Assembly (NCBI GenBank): GCA_043825615.1
Contig: JBDRRS010000003.1
Span: 1-64,000, forward strand
DNA from: JBDRMV01 sp043825615
GTDB taxonomy: Bacteria; CG03
Length of the DNA: 64,000 bases
Reading direction: 5' to 3'
Below are positions 17,078-25,720 of this stretch, one piece after another (position 1 is the first letter of the stretch; each line of letters opens with the position of its first letter). The notes beneath the pieces were generated by a model. It did no database searches. It saw only the letters and a program-made list of their open reading frames with translations, and had not been told where the DNA came from. Position numbers and translations under genes: made by a program.

Positions 17078-17709
17078 AAGTAAAAATAAAAATCTGCGGC
17101 GTGACGAACGAGAGAGACGTCAGGTTCATTTCAATGCTTGACGTTGACTATATCGGTTTCAATTTTGTCAAAGGCACAAAAAGAGCCGTTTCGGCAACGT
17201 CCGCAAAAAAACTGACGGAAATCGTCCCGCCTTACATAGTACCGGTCGCAGTTGTGGCCGACCCCGCCCTTATTGACGTAAAACGTATTGCTAAAAAAAC
17301 GGGAATAAAACTTTTCCAGTTCCACGGGGAGGAAACGGTTGATTTTCTCAAGGCGGTGAGAGAACTCGGAGTTGAAATAATAAAAGCGTTCCGGCCGAAA
17401 AATGCCGACGAGACCGCTCTGGCGGAAAGTTATCTCGGCGTCTGCGGTTATTTTCTTGTGGATGCGTATTCAAAAAGTCAACTCGGAGGAACGGGGAAAA
17501 TGGTTTCTTCCCGGGTTTTGAAGAAAATGAAGTCCTTTGAGAAACCGCTTTTTCTTTCCGGCGGTCTCAACCCCGAGAATGTCGCCGGTGTTGCCGCCGA
17601 AATACAGCCGTTTGCGGTGGATGTCTCCTCGGGCGTTGAAAAAACGCCCCGGAGCAAGGACATAGAAAAAGTCAGGCTTTTTGTTAAAAGAATTAGGGAC
17701 GGTTCCTAA
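17074..17709 (+). CDS. trpF: Phosphoribosylanthranilate isomerase
   Basis: 211 residues of the TIM-barrel family: KIKICGVTNERDV at the N-terminus (catalytic Cys), YIGFNFVKGTKRAVS, FQFHGEE, and PLFLSGGLNPENV with AVDVSSGVE at the C-terminal phosphate site (catalytic Asp). It converts N-(5-phosphoribosyl)anthranilate to CdRP in tryptophan synthesis. The GTG start overlaps the dxs stop. The last codons (R-D-G-S-stop) are supplied by a palindromic repeat (17696-17769) that lies across the trpF-trpB junction, so the C-terminus has been altered. Confidence 0.93.
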   Translation: MKVKIKICGVTNERDVRFISMLDVDYIGFNFVKGTKRAVSATSAKKLTEIVPPYIVPVAVVADPALIDVKRIAKKTGIKLFQFHGEETVDFLKAVRELGVEIIKAFRPKNADETALAESYLGVCGYFLVDAYSKSQLGGTGKMVSSRVLKKMKSFEKPLFLSGGLNPENVAGVAAEIQPFAVDVSSGVEKTPRSKDIEKVRLFVKRIRDGS

Positions 17710-17769
17710 TTGAGGGATAAAAGGATGAGAAAAAAGATGTTTGGAAAAAGGCTGATTGGGAACCGTCCC
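17696..17769. repeat. GGGACGGTTCC inverted repeat at the trpF-trpB junction
   Basis: GGGACGGTTCC (17696-17706) and GGAACCGTCCC (17759-17769) are exact inverted copies 52 bases apart. The left arm encodes the end of TrpF; the right arm encodes residues near the TrpB N-terminus (IGNRPRVG). Similar GGGGACG-type sequences occur near 19497 and in the 2316, 19546 and 55436 repeats. This looks like a REP-family unit that was accommodated in frame. Confidence 0.6.
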
Positions 17770-18927
17770 CGAGTAGGGTATTTCGGTGATTTCGGCGGGC
17801 AGTTTGTTCCAGAAACGCTTTATCTGCCGCTGAAGGAACTTGAAAGTGAGTTCAGAAAATGCGTAAAATCCCGGAACTTCAGAAAGGAACTGAATTTTCT
17901 TCTCGCAAATTATGCCGGAAGGCCCACCCCTCTTTATTTTGCAGGGAAACTTTCCGGGCATTACGGGCGGAAAATTTATCTCAAGAGGGAGGACCTGCTC
18001 CACACGGGCGCGCACAAAATAAACAATGCTCTCGGTCAGGTTCTGCTTGCGAAATATATGGGCAAAAAACGTCTTATCGCCGAAACGGGCGCGGGCCAGC
18101 ACGGTGTTGCCGCCGCCACGGTTTCCGCTCTTTTCGGGATGGAGTGCGTTGTTTATATGGGTTCCGTTGACATAAAAAGGCAGGCGGAAAACGTCAAAAG
18201 AATGGAACTTTTAGGCGCTGAAATTCGTCCCGTCCGGTACGGTACGGCGACGTTGAAAGAAGCGGTCAGCGAGGCGATAAGGGACTGGATTGCGAACACG
18301 AGGCAGTCCTATTATCTTATAGGTTCCTGCGTGGGGCCTCATCCGTATCCTTTGATTGTAAGAACATTCCAGGCCGTTATCGGGAAAGAAACGAAGAAAC
18401 AGATAAAGAAAGCGGAGGGCCGAAATCCGGATTACCTTGTTGCCTGCGTCGGCGGCGGGTCCAACTCCATAGGTTTTTTCCATCCTTTTTACAGGACAGG
18501 AGTAAAATTTATCGGCGTGGAAGCGGGCGGCACGGGAGGAAAACCGGAAAACACGGGAGCTTCCATTCTCTACGGGCGGCCGGGGGTTATTCACGGGAAT
18601 TACAGTTATCTTCTGCAGGATAAAAACGGTCAGATTCTCGACACCCATTCCGTTGCGCCGGGTCTTGATTATCCTGGCGTCGGTCCGGAGCACAGTTTTT
18701 ATTACAGGACCGGCAGAGCGGAATATGTGACGGTGAGTGATGCGCAGGCGGTAAGTGCTTTCAGGAATCTTTCCCGGCTTGAGGGGATAATTCCCGCTAT
18801 TGAGTCGTCGCACGCTCTTGCGTATCTGGAGCGCCTTTCAAAAAGAATGAAGAAAAATGAAATTGTCTGCGTCTGCCTTTCGGGCCGCGGCGACAAGGAC
18901 CTCGGAATAATAGAAAATAGAAAATGA
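17725..18927 (+). CDS. trpB: Tryptophan synthase beta chain
   Basis: About 400 residues. It carries RVGYFGDFGGQFVPETL, the PLP-lysine segment EDLLHTGAHKINNALGQ, AETGAGQHGVAAATV, CVGGGSNSIG for PLP phosphate binding, and GLDYPGVGPEHSF. It joins indole from the alpha subunit to serine. The ATG at 17725 is chosen because GAGGG lies eight bases upstream; a TTG at 17710 and an ATG at 17737 are alternatives. The residues before RPRVGYFGD come from a palindromic repeat. A broken DUF1016 gene overlaps its stop (ATGA) and separates it from trpA. Confidence 0.95.
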   Translation: MRKKMFGKRLIGNRPRVGYFGDFGGQFVPETLYLPLKELESEFRKCVKSRNFRKELNFLLANYAGRPTPLYFAGKLSGHYGRKIYLKREDLLHTGAHKINNALGQVLLAKYMGKKRLIAETGAGQHGVAAATVSALFGMECVVYMGSVDIKRQAENVKRMELLGAEIRPVRYGTATLKEAVSEAIRDWIANTRQSYYLIGSCVGPHPYPLIVRTFQAVIGKETKKQIKKAEGRNPDYLVACVGGGSNSIGFFHPFYRTGVKFIGVEAGGTGGKPENTGASILYGRPGVIHGNYSYLLQDKNGQILDTHSVAPGLDYPGVGPEHSFYYRTGRAEYVTVSDAQAVSAFRNLSRLEGIIPAIESSHALAYLERLSKRMKKNEIVCVCLSGRGDKDLGIIENRK

Positions 18928-19520
18928 AAAAACTTGCAAAAACTTATAATAATCTGCTTGGAAAAGTTGTAGAAATTCTTAGGCAGGCCCGGACGAAAGT
19001 TGTCAGAGAAATAAACAAAACACAGGTTTTAGCCTATTGGGAAATCGGCAGGGAAATAGTTGAATTCGAGCAGAAAGGGAAAGCCAGGGAAAAATATGGG
19101 GAGCAATTAATAGAGCGATTATCAGAAGATATGACCAGAAAATTTGGACGAGGATTTTCTGAAATAAATCTTAGAAATATGAGACGTTTCTATTTAGAAT
19201 TTCCAACTCGAATTCAACAGACACTGTCTGTTGAATCTAAAAAATACCAGACAGTGTCTGGCAAATCTTTGGAAAGTCCAAAATCCAAGACGCTGTCTCG
19301 TAAATCTTCAATTCAGCAGACACTGTCTGACGAATCTGTCAAAAAGCGAAAATCCAAGACGCTGTCTTGGAAATCTTCAATTCAGCAGACACTGTCTGCT
19401 AAATTTGAACCAATGTTATCATGGTCAAAGTATTGTGAATTATTAAAAGTAGAAGAACCTCTTGCCCGCTCTTTTTATGGTGGTGAGGAAATGGGGCATG
19501 GGAAATGGGGACGTCCTTAA
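18924..19520 (+). pseudogene. Truncated DUF1016 (YhcG-type) gene inside the trp operon
   Basis: The first ~95 residues match the DUF1016 N-terminal domain: VREINKTQVLAYWEIGREIV, EKYGEQLIERLSEDMTRKFG and RGFSEINLRNMRRFYLEFP. An expanded linker follows in which QTLS, QTVS or KTLS recurs six times, then the domain resumes with LSWSKYCELLKVEEPLARSFY. It stops at once in a GGGGACGTCC repeat sequence, so the C-terminal PDDEXK nuclease half is missing. DUF1016 proteins occur with mobile elements and restriction loci. The location between trpB and trpA shows this is an intruder. It may still be translated, by coupling to trpB. Confidence 0.75.
19212..19400. repeat. Array of six palindromes with alternating 30/39-base spacing
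   Basis: The core AGAC(A/G)(C/G)TGTCT occurs at 19219, 19249, 19288, 19318, 19357 and 19387. Spacings are 30, 39, 30, 39 and 30 bases, so the unit is 69 bases with two palindromes. Several extend outward: 19212-19236 is a 25-base palindrome, 19384-19400 is 17 bases and 19353-19371 is 19 bases. All spacings are multiples of three, so the array stays in frame and encodes repeated QTLS/KTLS segments in the DUF1016 linker. Confidence 0.75.
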
Positions 19521-19545
19521 TATTTGAGGAACAAAAATAAAGTAT

Positions 19546-19596
19546 GAAAAATGTCATATTGCCTGCCTGCCGGCAGACAGGTAAAGCACCGTCCCC
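19546..19596. repeat. Repeat copy 2, interrupted by a 20-bp palindrome
   Basis: This matches the 2316-2346 repeat, but a 20-base near-perfect palindrome (CCTGCCTGCC/GGCAGACAGG) is inserted in the middle at about 19561-19580. It thus looks like one repeat family nested in another. It lies immediately before the trpA start and creates an in-frame 18-residue extension (from ATG 19544) that is not expected in TrpA. Confidence 0.65.
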
Positions 19597-19597
19597 G

Positions 19598-20344
19598 ATG
19601 TGGGATGTTTTTAAGAAGGGCAAAGCGCTGGTTATGTTTTTTGTCGGCGGTGTGCCCGACTTAAAACGTTCGGCTGAAATTCTTGAAAAACTTCCCGGCC
19701 TCGGCTGCGATATTGTCGAGATAGGTGTTCCGTTTTCCGACCCTCTCGCCGACGGGCCTGTTATACGTTCCGCATATCAGGAAGGCCTCGAAAAAGGCGT
19801 GACGTTAACCAAAATCCTGAAAATGATAAAGAATTCCGGAAAGAAAGTAAAAATCCCCGTTGTGCTTCTTATCTACTATAATCTTATAAAACAGCGGGGA
19901 GAAATCCGTTTCTTAAAGGAGCTTACGAGAAGCGGCGTCAGCGGCGTTATCGTTCCGGATTTATTTTTTCCGTTTTCGGTTCCGTTTGCGCGTTTGTGCC
20001 GGAAAAACGGAATAGCGTTTATTCCGCTCGTGTCTCCGAGAACGCCGGTTTCCCGCGCGCGCGAAATTTCAAAACACGGCGGCGGTTTTTTGTATTATGT
20101 GAATGTGGAAGGCGTTACGGGAGCGAGAGACGCGCTGCCCGCCGATACCGCCCGCCGTCTCCGGCAAGTAAGGTCGGTTTCAAAACTGCCTGTCTGCAGC
20201 GGTTTCGGAATTTCACGCCCCGGGCAGGTAAGGGCAATCAGGGAAACGGTTGACGGCGTGATTATCGGAAGCGCTTTTCAGAAAAGAATAAACCGCGGCG
20301 GAAAAATCAGCGGGTTTGTCAGGGAGTTAAAATGTTCTTTATAA
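19598..20344 (+). CDS. trpA: Tryptophan synthase alpha chain
   Basis: About 248 residues from the ATG at 19598. It has the TrpA signatures CDIVEIGVPFSDPLADGPVI (catalytic Glu and Asp), GVSGVIVPDLFFP, FIPLVSPRTP, GFLYYVNVEGVTG and the phosphate-binding CSGFGIS and VIIGSAF. It cleaves indole-3-glycerol phosphate to indole for TrpB. A longer frame from 19544 adds 18 residues encoded by repeat DNA; homology supports the start at 19598. It overlaps accD by 13 bases. It is separated from trpB by about 670 bases of intruder DNA, so its expression may be partly uncoupled. Confidence 0.93.
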   Translation: MWDVFKKGKALVMFFVGGVPDLKRSAEILEKLPGLGCDIVEIGVPFSDPLADGPVIRSAYQEGLEKGVTLTKILKMIKNSGKKVKIPVVLLIYYNLIKQRGEIRFLKELTRSGVSGVIVPDLFFPFSVPFARLCRKNGIAFIPLVSPRTPVSRAREISKHGGGFLYYVNVEGVTGARDALPADTARRLRQVRSVSKLPVCSGFGISRPGQVRAIRETVDGVIIGSAFQKRINRGGKISGFVRELKCSL

Positions 20345-21135
20345 AAAAATCGCAGGACGGTTTGTGGCTGAAGTGTCCTTCGTGCAGCGCGATTGTTTAC
20401 AAAAAACAGGTTGCCGAGAACTTTTATGTCTGTTCGAAGTGCGGCAATTACTTCAGAATCGGCAGCGATAGTTATATTGAAATGCTGGGGGAGAAAGGTT
20501 CATTTCAGGAACTTTTCGGCGATATCCTCTCGGCCGATCCGCTGGGTTTTAAAGATGTAAAAAAATATTCAAAACGGCTGAAGGAAGAAAGAAGCAAATT
20601 GCATCTTGACGGGGCGGTGAAGTGCGGGCTTCTCGCGATAGGCAGTCACAACGTGTGCATAGGCGCCCTGGATTTCTCTTTTATGGGCGGCAGTATGGGT
20701 TCCGCCGTCGGCGAGAAAATCACGCTTCTCGTTGAAAAAGCGATACAGATTGGGCTTCCCGTTCTGATTATTTCCGCCTCGGGCGGGGCGAGAATGCAGG
20801 AGGGAATTTTATCTCTGATGCAGATGGCAAAAACGGCCGGGGCTTTTTTGAAATTGTCGGAAGCCGCGCTCCCCTATATTTCGGTTCTCACAAATCCGAC
20901 GACCGGCGGGGTCAGCGCAAGTTTTGCTTTCCTCGGCGATATAATCATAAGCGAACCGAGGGCGCTTATCGGTTTTGCAGGACCCCGCGTGATAGAACAG
21001 ACGATAAGGCAAAAACTCCCGGACGGCTTTCAGAGAGCCGAGTTTCTTCTTGAAAAAGGTCAGATAGATATGATTGTGGAGAGAAGAAACCTTAAAAAAA
21101 CAATAATAAGAATTCTTGATGTGCTGGGCAAGTGA
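20332..21135 (+). CDS. accD: Acetyl-CoA carboxylase carboxyltransferase subunit beta
   Basis: 267 residues. A four-cysteine zinc finger (CPSCSAIVYKKQVAENFYVC...CSKCG) at about residues 18-40 precedes the carboxyltransferase domain with ALDFSFMGGSMGSAVGEKI, ISASGGARMQEGILSLMQM, TNPTTGGVSASFA and GFAGPRVIEQTI. With AccA it transfers carboxyl from biotin to acetyl-CoA to form malonyl-CoA. accA is not in the window. The trpB-trpA-accD order is common in bacteria. Its stop overlaps the bamA start (GTGA). Confidence 0.95.
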   Translation: MFFIKKSQDGLWLKCPSCSAIVYKKQVAENFYVCSKCGNYFRIGSDSYIEMLGEKGSFQELFGDILSADPLGFKDVKKYSKRLKEERSKLHLDGAVKCGLLAIGSHNVCIGALDFSFMGGSMGSAVGEKITLLVEKAIQIGLPVLIISASGGARMQEGILSLMQMAKTAGAFLKLSEAALPYISVLTNPTTGGVSASFAFLGDIIISEPRALIGFAGPRVIEQTIRQKLPDGFQRAEFLLEKGQIDMIVERRNLKKTIIRILDVLGK

Positions 21136-23429
21136 AGAATAGAGGAATAACCGCGTCTCTGCTTTTCTGTTTGTTATTTTCCATTTGTCATTTAGTGTTT
21201 TCTGTTTCTTCTTCGGCAGAGAGCAGTTTTGTCGAGAGAATAGAAATTTCGGGGAACAGAACGGTTAAGACAAAAAAGATATTAAAAGAGATTTCGGTAA
21301 GGGCCGGCGATATTTGTTCGGATGACCTGCTTCTGAACGACGTAAAAAAAATCTATGAAATGGCTAAATTTGAGAATGTTACGGTTTCCGTTTCCACAAG
21401 CGCCACCGGCAGCGTTGTTATGTTCGAGGTTGTTGAGAAACCGCGTCTCAGAAAGTTCGAATTTGTGGGCAACAATAACGTTTCTTCCGGGAAATTGAAG
21501 GAAAAACTGACGCTTTCAAAAGGCGATTATTTTTCGATTTCGGATATTATGAATGAAATAAGGGCAATGCAGGACGTTTATAAAGAGGAGGGTTTTTCAA
21601 AGGCGAAAATTACTCATTTTGTCGGGAAGCCGGACGACAAGGACAGGAGCCCCGTTACGTTTTATATGGAGGAAGGCAACAAGATTGTGGTAAGAAAGTT
21701 AAGCATTTTCGGCGTCCGGGCGTATTCCGTAAAAAAAATCAAAGGTTTGTGCGAAGTCGGGGAGAAGAAAATTTTTAATCCGGACAAGTTCAAGGATGAC
21801 ATTACAAAAATAGAGGAATTCTATAAAAACAGTGGCTTTGCCCGGCTCGAGGTGTCAAAACCCTTCGTTTACTACGGGGAATCGGGCGAGTCCGTCGATA
21901 TTTCGCTTTTTATCTATGAAGACAGAAAATACAAAATAAACGATGTGAATTTTTCCCGCACTTCCGTCAAGACCGCCGACGAGTTCGAAAAATTCATGAA
22001 AGAAGCAAAATTCAGGCCGGGGAAAATTTATGCAAAAAAGGATGAGGATAAGGTTATTGATTTGATTCAGAATTCCTACGCCGAGGTGGGCTATCTAAAG
22101 ACATTGATTGAACCGAAGCGCAGTTTTCACGACGGTCTGATGGATATCGGGTTCGAGATTTTCGAGGGTGAGCAGATTTTTATAAACGGCATTTATATTG
22201 AGGGGAATACAAGGACGAAGGATTTTGTGATAAAACGCGAAATTCACGTTAAGGAAGGCGACCCGTTCAAACTGAGCGAGGTGCGGGAGTCCCAGCGGAG
22301 AATTTTTAATCTCGGGTTCTTCTCCGACGTGCAGATTATCCCGACGGACACGCACCTGCCCGCGAAGATGGATCTTACTTTCAAGGTTCAGGACCAGCAG
22401 ACGGGGATGCTCTCAATGGGCGCGGGCTATTCTTCGTCCGACCGCCTGGTCGGAACCATGCAGGTTTCGGAAACGAATTTCAGGGGGCATGGTCAGAAAC
22501 TTTCGCTTATGTGGGAGTTCGGTAAGAGGAGAAAGAATTACAACTTATCTTTTACCGAGCCGTATTTTTTCGGCAGAAACCTTTCGTTCACCTCTTCCAT
22601 TTACGACATCGAGCGGCTGAAGGAATACGAGAGTGCGACGGAGCACGACAACTACGACGAGCATAAAAGGGGAGGCAGCATCGGGTTCGGGAAAAGATAC
22701 GGCGTAATTTACAAAGCGAATGTCGGTTATGCGTATGAGGCGATAAATCTGGAAGATGTAGAGGCATCTTATATGATAAAGCAGCGCGATATTGCGAAAA
22801 AGAGGGGAAGAACGTCAAGTTTCTCCACGTCTTTTACGAGAGACACGAGGGATTATTTCTGGGACCCGTCAAGGGGTTCCCTGCAGAAGGTCTCGGAAGA
22901 ATTGGCGACGGCGATATTCGGCGGGCAGAACTATTTTCACAGGGAGCGGCTCCAGTTCTCGCATTTTCTGCCGCTGGTGTGGCGGTTTGTTTTCGTTACG
23001 AATATTGAAGGCGGCGCGGTACACGGCTACGGTTCAACGAAAGATGTCCCCGTGTATGAGAGATTTTATGTTGGCGGCGGTGAAACAATAAGGGGTTACA
23101 AATACAGGGCTGAGATAGGACCTCCGGAGGGCGGCAGATTTATGTCCGTGAATAACTTTGAATTGAAATTTCCGCTCGTCAGGGAGAATAAGCAGACGAT
23201 TCTGCAGTGGGCGTTCTTTTTTGACATAGGCGGCTGCTGGGATAATTATAACGACATTGAATGGTCTTACGGAATAGATGAAAAAAATTTTAAGAGGGGC
23301 TGGGGAATGGGCATAAGATTCAAAATTCCCGCTTTCCCCGTCCGGCTTGACTGGGCGAAGGGTCTTGACCACCGGAAAGGCGAGTCCGAAACACAGTGGT
23401 ACTTTACCATCGGGGACATCTTTTGGTAG
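21132..23429 (+). CDS. bamA: Outer-membrane assembly factor BamA (Omp85)
   Basis: 765 residues. A signal peptide (about 1-29) is followed by five POTRA-type repeats (about 30-410, for example SFVERIEISGNRTVKTKKI and GIYIEGNTRTKDFVIKREI). The C-terminal Omp85 barrel starts near GMLSMGAGYSSSDRLVGT. Late in the barrel it has the conserved GGGETIRGYKY motif (compare VRGF/VRGY in lid loop 6) and ends in a C-terminal aromatic (GDIFW). It folds beta-barrel proteins into the outer membrane. The signal is encoded by a TTTTCCATTTGTCATTT low-complexity tract. ompH follows, as is usual. Confidence 0.95.
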   Translation: MKNRGITASLLFCLLFSICHLVFSVSSSAESSFVERIEISGNRTVKTKKILKEISVRAGDICSDDLLLNDVKKIYEMAKFENVTVSVSTSATGSVVMFEVVEKPRLRKFEFVGNNNVSSGKLKEKLTLSKGDYFSISDIMNEIRAMQDVYKEEGFSKAKITHFVGKPDDKDRSPVTFYMEEGNKIVVRKLSIFGVRAYSVKKIKGLCEVGEKKIFNPDKFKDDITKIEEFYKNSGFARLEVSKPFVYYGESGESVDISLFIYEDRKYKINDVNFSRTSVKTADEFEKFMKEAKFRPGKIYAKKDEDKVIDLIQNSYAEVGYLKTLIEPKRSFHDGLMDIGFEIFEGEQIFINGIYIEGNTRTKDFVIKREIHVKEGDPFKLSEVRESQRRIFNLGFFSDVQIIPTDTHLPAKMDLTFKVQDQQTGMLSMGAGYSSSDRLVGTMQVSETNFRGHGQKLSLMWEFGKRRKNYNLSFTEPYFFGRNLSFTSSIYDIERLKEYESATEHDNYDEHKRGGSIGFGKRYGVIYKANVGYAYEAINLEDVEASYMIKQRDIAKKRGRTSSFSTSFTRDTRDYFWDPSRGSLQKVSEELATAIFGGQNYFHRERLQFSHFLPLVWRFVFVTNIEGGAVHGYGSTKDVPVYERFYVGGGETIRGYKYRAEIGPPEGGRFMSVNNFELKFPLVRENKQTILQWAFFFDIGGCWDNYNDIEWSYGIDEKNFKRGWGMGIRFKIPAFPVRLDWAKGLDHRKGESETQWYFTIGDIFW

Positions 23430-23465
23430 AATCGGGAATAGAAATTTAGGAAATTGGGAAATTAA

Positions 23466-24074
23466 GTGATTAAGAAAAGCAAAAAAATAAAATTTACAGT
23501 TTGTTTCCTGCTCTTTACTCTTCACTCTTCACTCTTTACCCTTCTGCATGCCGAAACGATTTCAACGCAGCGTCTCGCTTTTGTGGATCTGGACAGGATT
23601 TACGAAAAGTTCCCTATGAAAGCGCTTGCCGAAGAGGAAATTAAACTTAAAAAAGAGGAGTTCCGCAGGAAACTGGACGAGGCGGACAAAAAAATAAGGG
23701 AACTGGAATTAAAGCAGGAACTGGAATCGCGAGAGCCGGAAATTGCGCTTTCCACCCAGACGGAAGTCGTATCATCAACGCAGACGGTGAGCGCTGACTC
23801 ACCGCAGGATATCTCAACGGAAACCGTCAGGGCGGTACTCTCCGAGCAGATTTCGGCGTTGAAGAAAGAAAGAAAAGAACTTTCGGAAAAAGCGGGTAGC
23901 GTAATAAAAGGTATGCAAAGCGGATACTCAGTCCAGATTATGGGTACAATCTACGACGCTATAAAGGAAGTCGCCGACTTCCACGGTTACACGGTGGTAA
24001 TAAATAAAAGCGAGTGCCTGTACGGAATTCCCGCCTCCGACCTGACCGACGAAGTCCTCAAAAAACTGGAATAG
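23466..24074 (+). CDS. OmpH/Skp-family periplasmic chaperone
   Basis: 202 residues with a GTG start, a signal peptide (cleavage near LLHA-ET, about residue 29) and the OmpH pattern RLAFVDLDRIYEKFPMKALAEEEIKLKKEEF, then a long charged coiled coil and a beta segment (GYTVVINKSECLYG). Skp-type trimers hold unfolded outer-membrane proteins. A Ser/Thr-rich linker (ALSTQTEVVSSTQTVSADS) interrupts the coiled coil. The gene follows bamA with a 36-base gap. The usual next gene, lpxD, is displaced by a 2.5-kb insert on the other strand. Confidence 0.87.
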   Translation: MIKKSKKIKFTVCFLLFTLHSSLFTLLHAETISTQRLAFVDLDRIYEKFPMKALAEEEIKLKKEEFRRKLDEADKKIRELELKQELESREPEIALSTQTEVVSSTQTVSADSPQDISTETVRAVLSEQISALKKERKELSEKAGSVIKGMQSGYSVQIMGTIYDAIKEVADFHGYTVVINKSECLYGIPASDLTDEVLKKLE

Positions 24075-24133
24075 AACTTTCTATTTGAGTAAAAGCAGGA
24101 CATCCCCTTTTTCCCTTTTTGAAAAAGTAAAGA

Positions 24134-24164
24134 GTTTCTCAATTTGCTGATTAGAGAAATTTTT
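24134..24164 (+). terminator. Weak terminator-like hairpin after ompH
   Basis: TTTCTC (24135-24140) can pair with GAGAAA (24154-24159), followed by TTTTT at 24160-24164. The stem is short and AT-rich, so the call is tentative. It lies at the convergent junction with the minus-strand methyltransferase-like gene. Confidence 0.25.
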
Positions 24165-25704
24165 CTTCAAGAGTAAGGTAACCTTTCTCTTTTCTTAATT
24201 TACTTGATATATTTCTTCTGAAAAACTCAATGGGAGAATAATCGTCGGTTAATATTATACCTTGATTAGAATTTGTGTTTAACTCACATTTTGAAAGTAT
24301 ACTGACTATTTTTTGAGATATTGCCCCTTTGCAAAATAACTGTACTTTTTCAGGCAGGGAAAGATTAGAATTGGATGCAAAGAATATTATATTTTGCGCA
24401 TTCTCTTTTGCCAGGCAATCTTTCCCCTCAGAAAAAACCTTTACATCCGGAAAAACTTTATGAAGTGTTTTATAAACTGATTTCCAACATATAGAATTTT
24501 CACCATAAACTTCACCCACAAAATTTATTCCAAGAATCCCATTATTGCTGAGCACGTTATTAACTTCTTCAAAGCATTCTTTCGTAAGAAGATGAAACGG
24601 CATAGCATCGCCTGTAAAAACATCAAGAATTACAAAGTCATATTTTTTAGTATCTTTGATTTTATTAATATATGCCCTTCCATCGGCTATGATAATCTTT
24701 CCGAAATCGTCAAGAAATCCAAAATATTTTTTAGAGATGTATTCCATCTTGGGTTCAATATCGACGCAATCTGTTTTTATATCGTATTCCCATAAAAGGC
24801 GTGGAATATTTGCACCGGCCAACCCAATTAGCAATGCATTTTCCGCATGCGGGTTATATAATGGCAAGAATTCAAAAAAATATATATATGAATTCACCGG
24901 TAAATAAGTATGAGTATGTATGGATGATTGATTTGTATTATCAAAATATAGGCTTCTTTTGTCCTGTTCTTCAATAACCTTGAGTTGGCCATAAAATGAT
25001 TCAGTTTTATATAATAATTTCATATTTTTAGTTTTACTACCCGGAAAAAATTGCCGGAAAATAAAAACAACCGGAATACAGAGGATTGCCATAGAAAATA
25101 AACCTAAAGAATATTTTTTACTTATAATATTATGTCCCACCCATAACAGAACTAATATTACGGATTGCATAAAAAGTATCTTTTTTGAGCCGAAATTCGG
25201 TATTAATATAAACCCCGTCAATATTGCCCCTAAAAAACTTCCAACAGTGGAAATAGCATATAGTTTTCCAGCAGTGGCCCCTAAAACTCTTATTTCTGAA
25301 GTTGACAGCCTGATTGCATATGGAGATACCATACCTAATAAAATCATGGGAATTCCGAATATAATATATGCACTTACCAGGGGTCCTATCCGGAAACCAA
25401 AATTCAAGCTCCACTTTAAAATGGGCTTGGAAAATTGCGGAATCGGCGCTATTAAAATTCCGGATAAAGCGATTATCAAATAAAAAAGTGTAAAACTTGG
25501 ATTTTTATCAGCAATTTTCCCTCCGATAAAGTAACCTATTGCCAGACAGGTAAGAGTAACTGTTATAAGTGACGACCATACAAAAAGGCCGCTTCCATAT
25601 ATCGGAGCAACAACTCTTGTCCCTGTAAATTCTATAATCATAACTGCTGCACCTGTAATGACTAAGGTTAAATACAAATAGCATTTTCTAATAATTGAAT
25701 TCAT
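24151..25704 (-). CDS. Membrane-fused spermidine-synthase-like methyltransferase protein
   Basis: 517 residues. About eight hydrophobic helices fill residues ~8-220, with an MFS/spermidine-synthase-type start (GAAVMIIEFTGTRVVAPIYG). The C-terminal domain (about 240-490) is Rossmann-like: ALLIGLAGANIPRLLWEYD, VDIEPKMEY, IIIADGRAYI and YDFVILDVFTGDAMPFHLLTKE. This matches the fused MFS transporter/spermidine synthase family, whose true substrate is usually unknown. The usual ED pair of polyamine enzymes is replaced by DVFTGD. The gene is notably more AT-rich than its neighbours and interrupts the bamA-ompH-lpx order, so it is probably acquired. Confidence 0.8.
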   Translation of the reverse strand: MNSIIRKCYLYLTLVITGAAVMIIEFTGTRVVAPIYGSGLFVWSSLITVTLTCLAIGYFIGGKIADKNPSFTLFYLIIALSGILIAPIPQFSKPILKWSLNFGFRIGPLVSAYIIFGIPMILLGMVSPYAIRLSTSEIRVLGATAGKLYAISTVGSFLGAILTGFILIPNFGSKKILFMQSVILVLLWVGHNIISKKYSLGLFSMAILCIPVVFIFRQFFPGSKTKNMKLLYKTESFYGQLKVIEEQDKRSLYFDNTNQSSIHTHTYLPVNSYIYFFEFLPLYNPHAENALLIGLAGANIPRLLWEYDIKTDCVDIEPKMEYISKKYFGFLDDFGKIIIADGRAYINKIKDTKKYDFVILDVFTGDAMPFHLLTKECFEEVNNVLSNNGILGINFVGEVYGENSICWKSVYKTLHKVFPDVKVFSEGKDCLAKENAQNIIFFASNSNLSLPEKVQLFCKGAISQKIVSILSKCELNTNSNQGIILTDDYSPIEFFRRNISSKLRKEKGYLTLEEKFL

Positions 25705-25720
25705 TTTTACTCCCTTATGT

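Noticed and set aside
17696..17769. Rho-independent terminator between trpF and trpB
   Set aside because: The inverted arms are 52 bases apart and no T-run follows; it overlaps coding sequence on both sides.
19212..19400. CRISPR array
   Set aside because: The regular short palindromes resemble one, but the units are coding, 11-25 bases long, and the intervals are not unique spacers of similar size.
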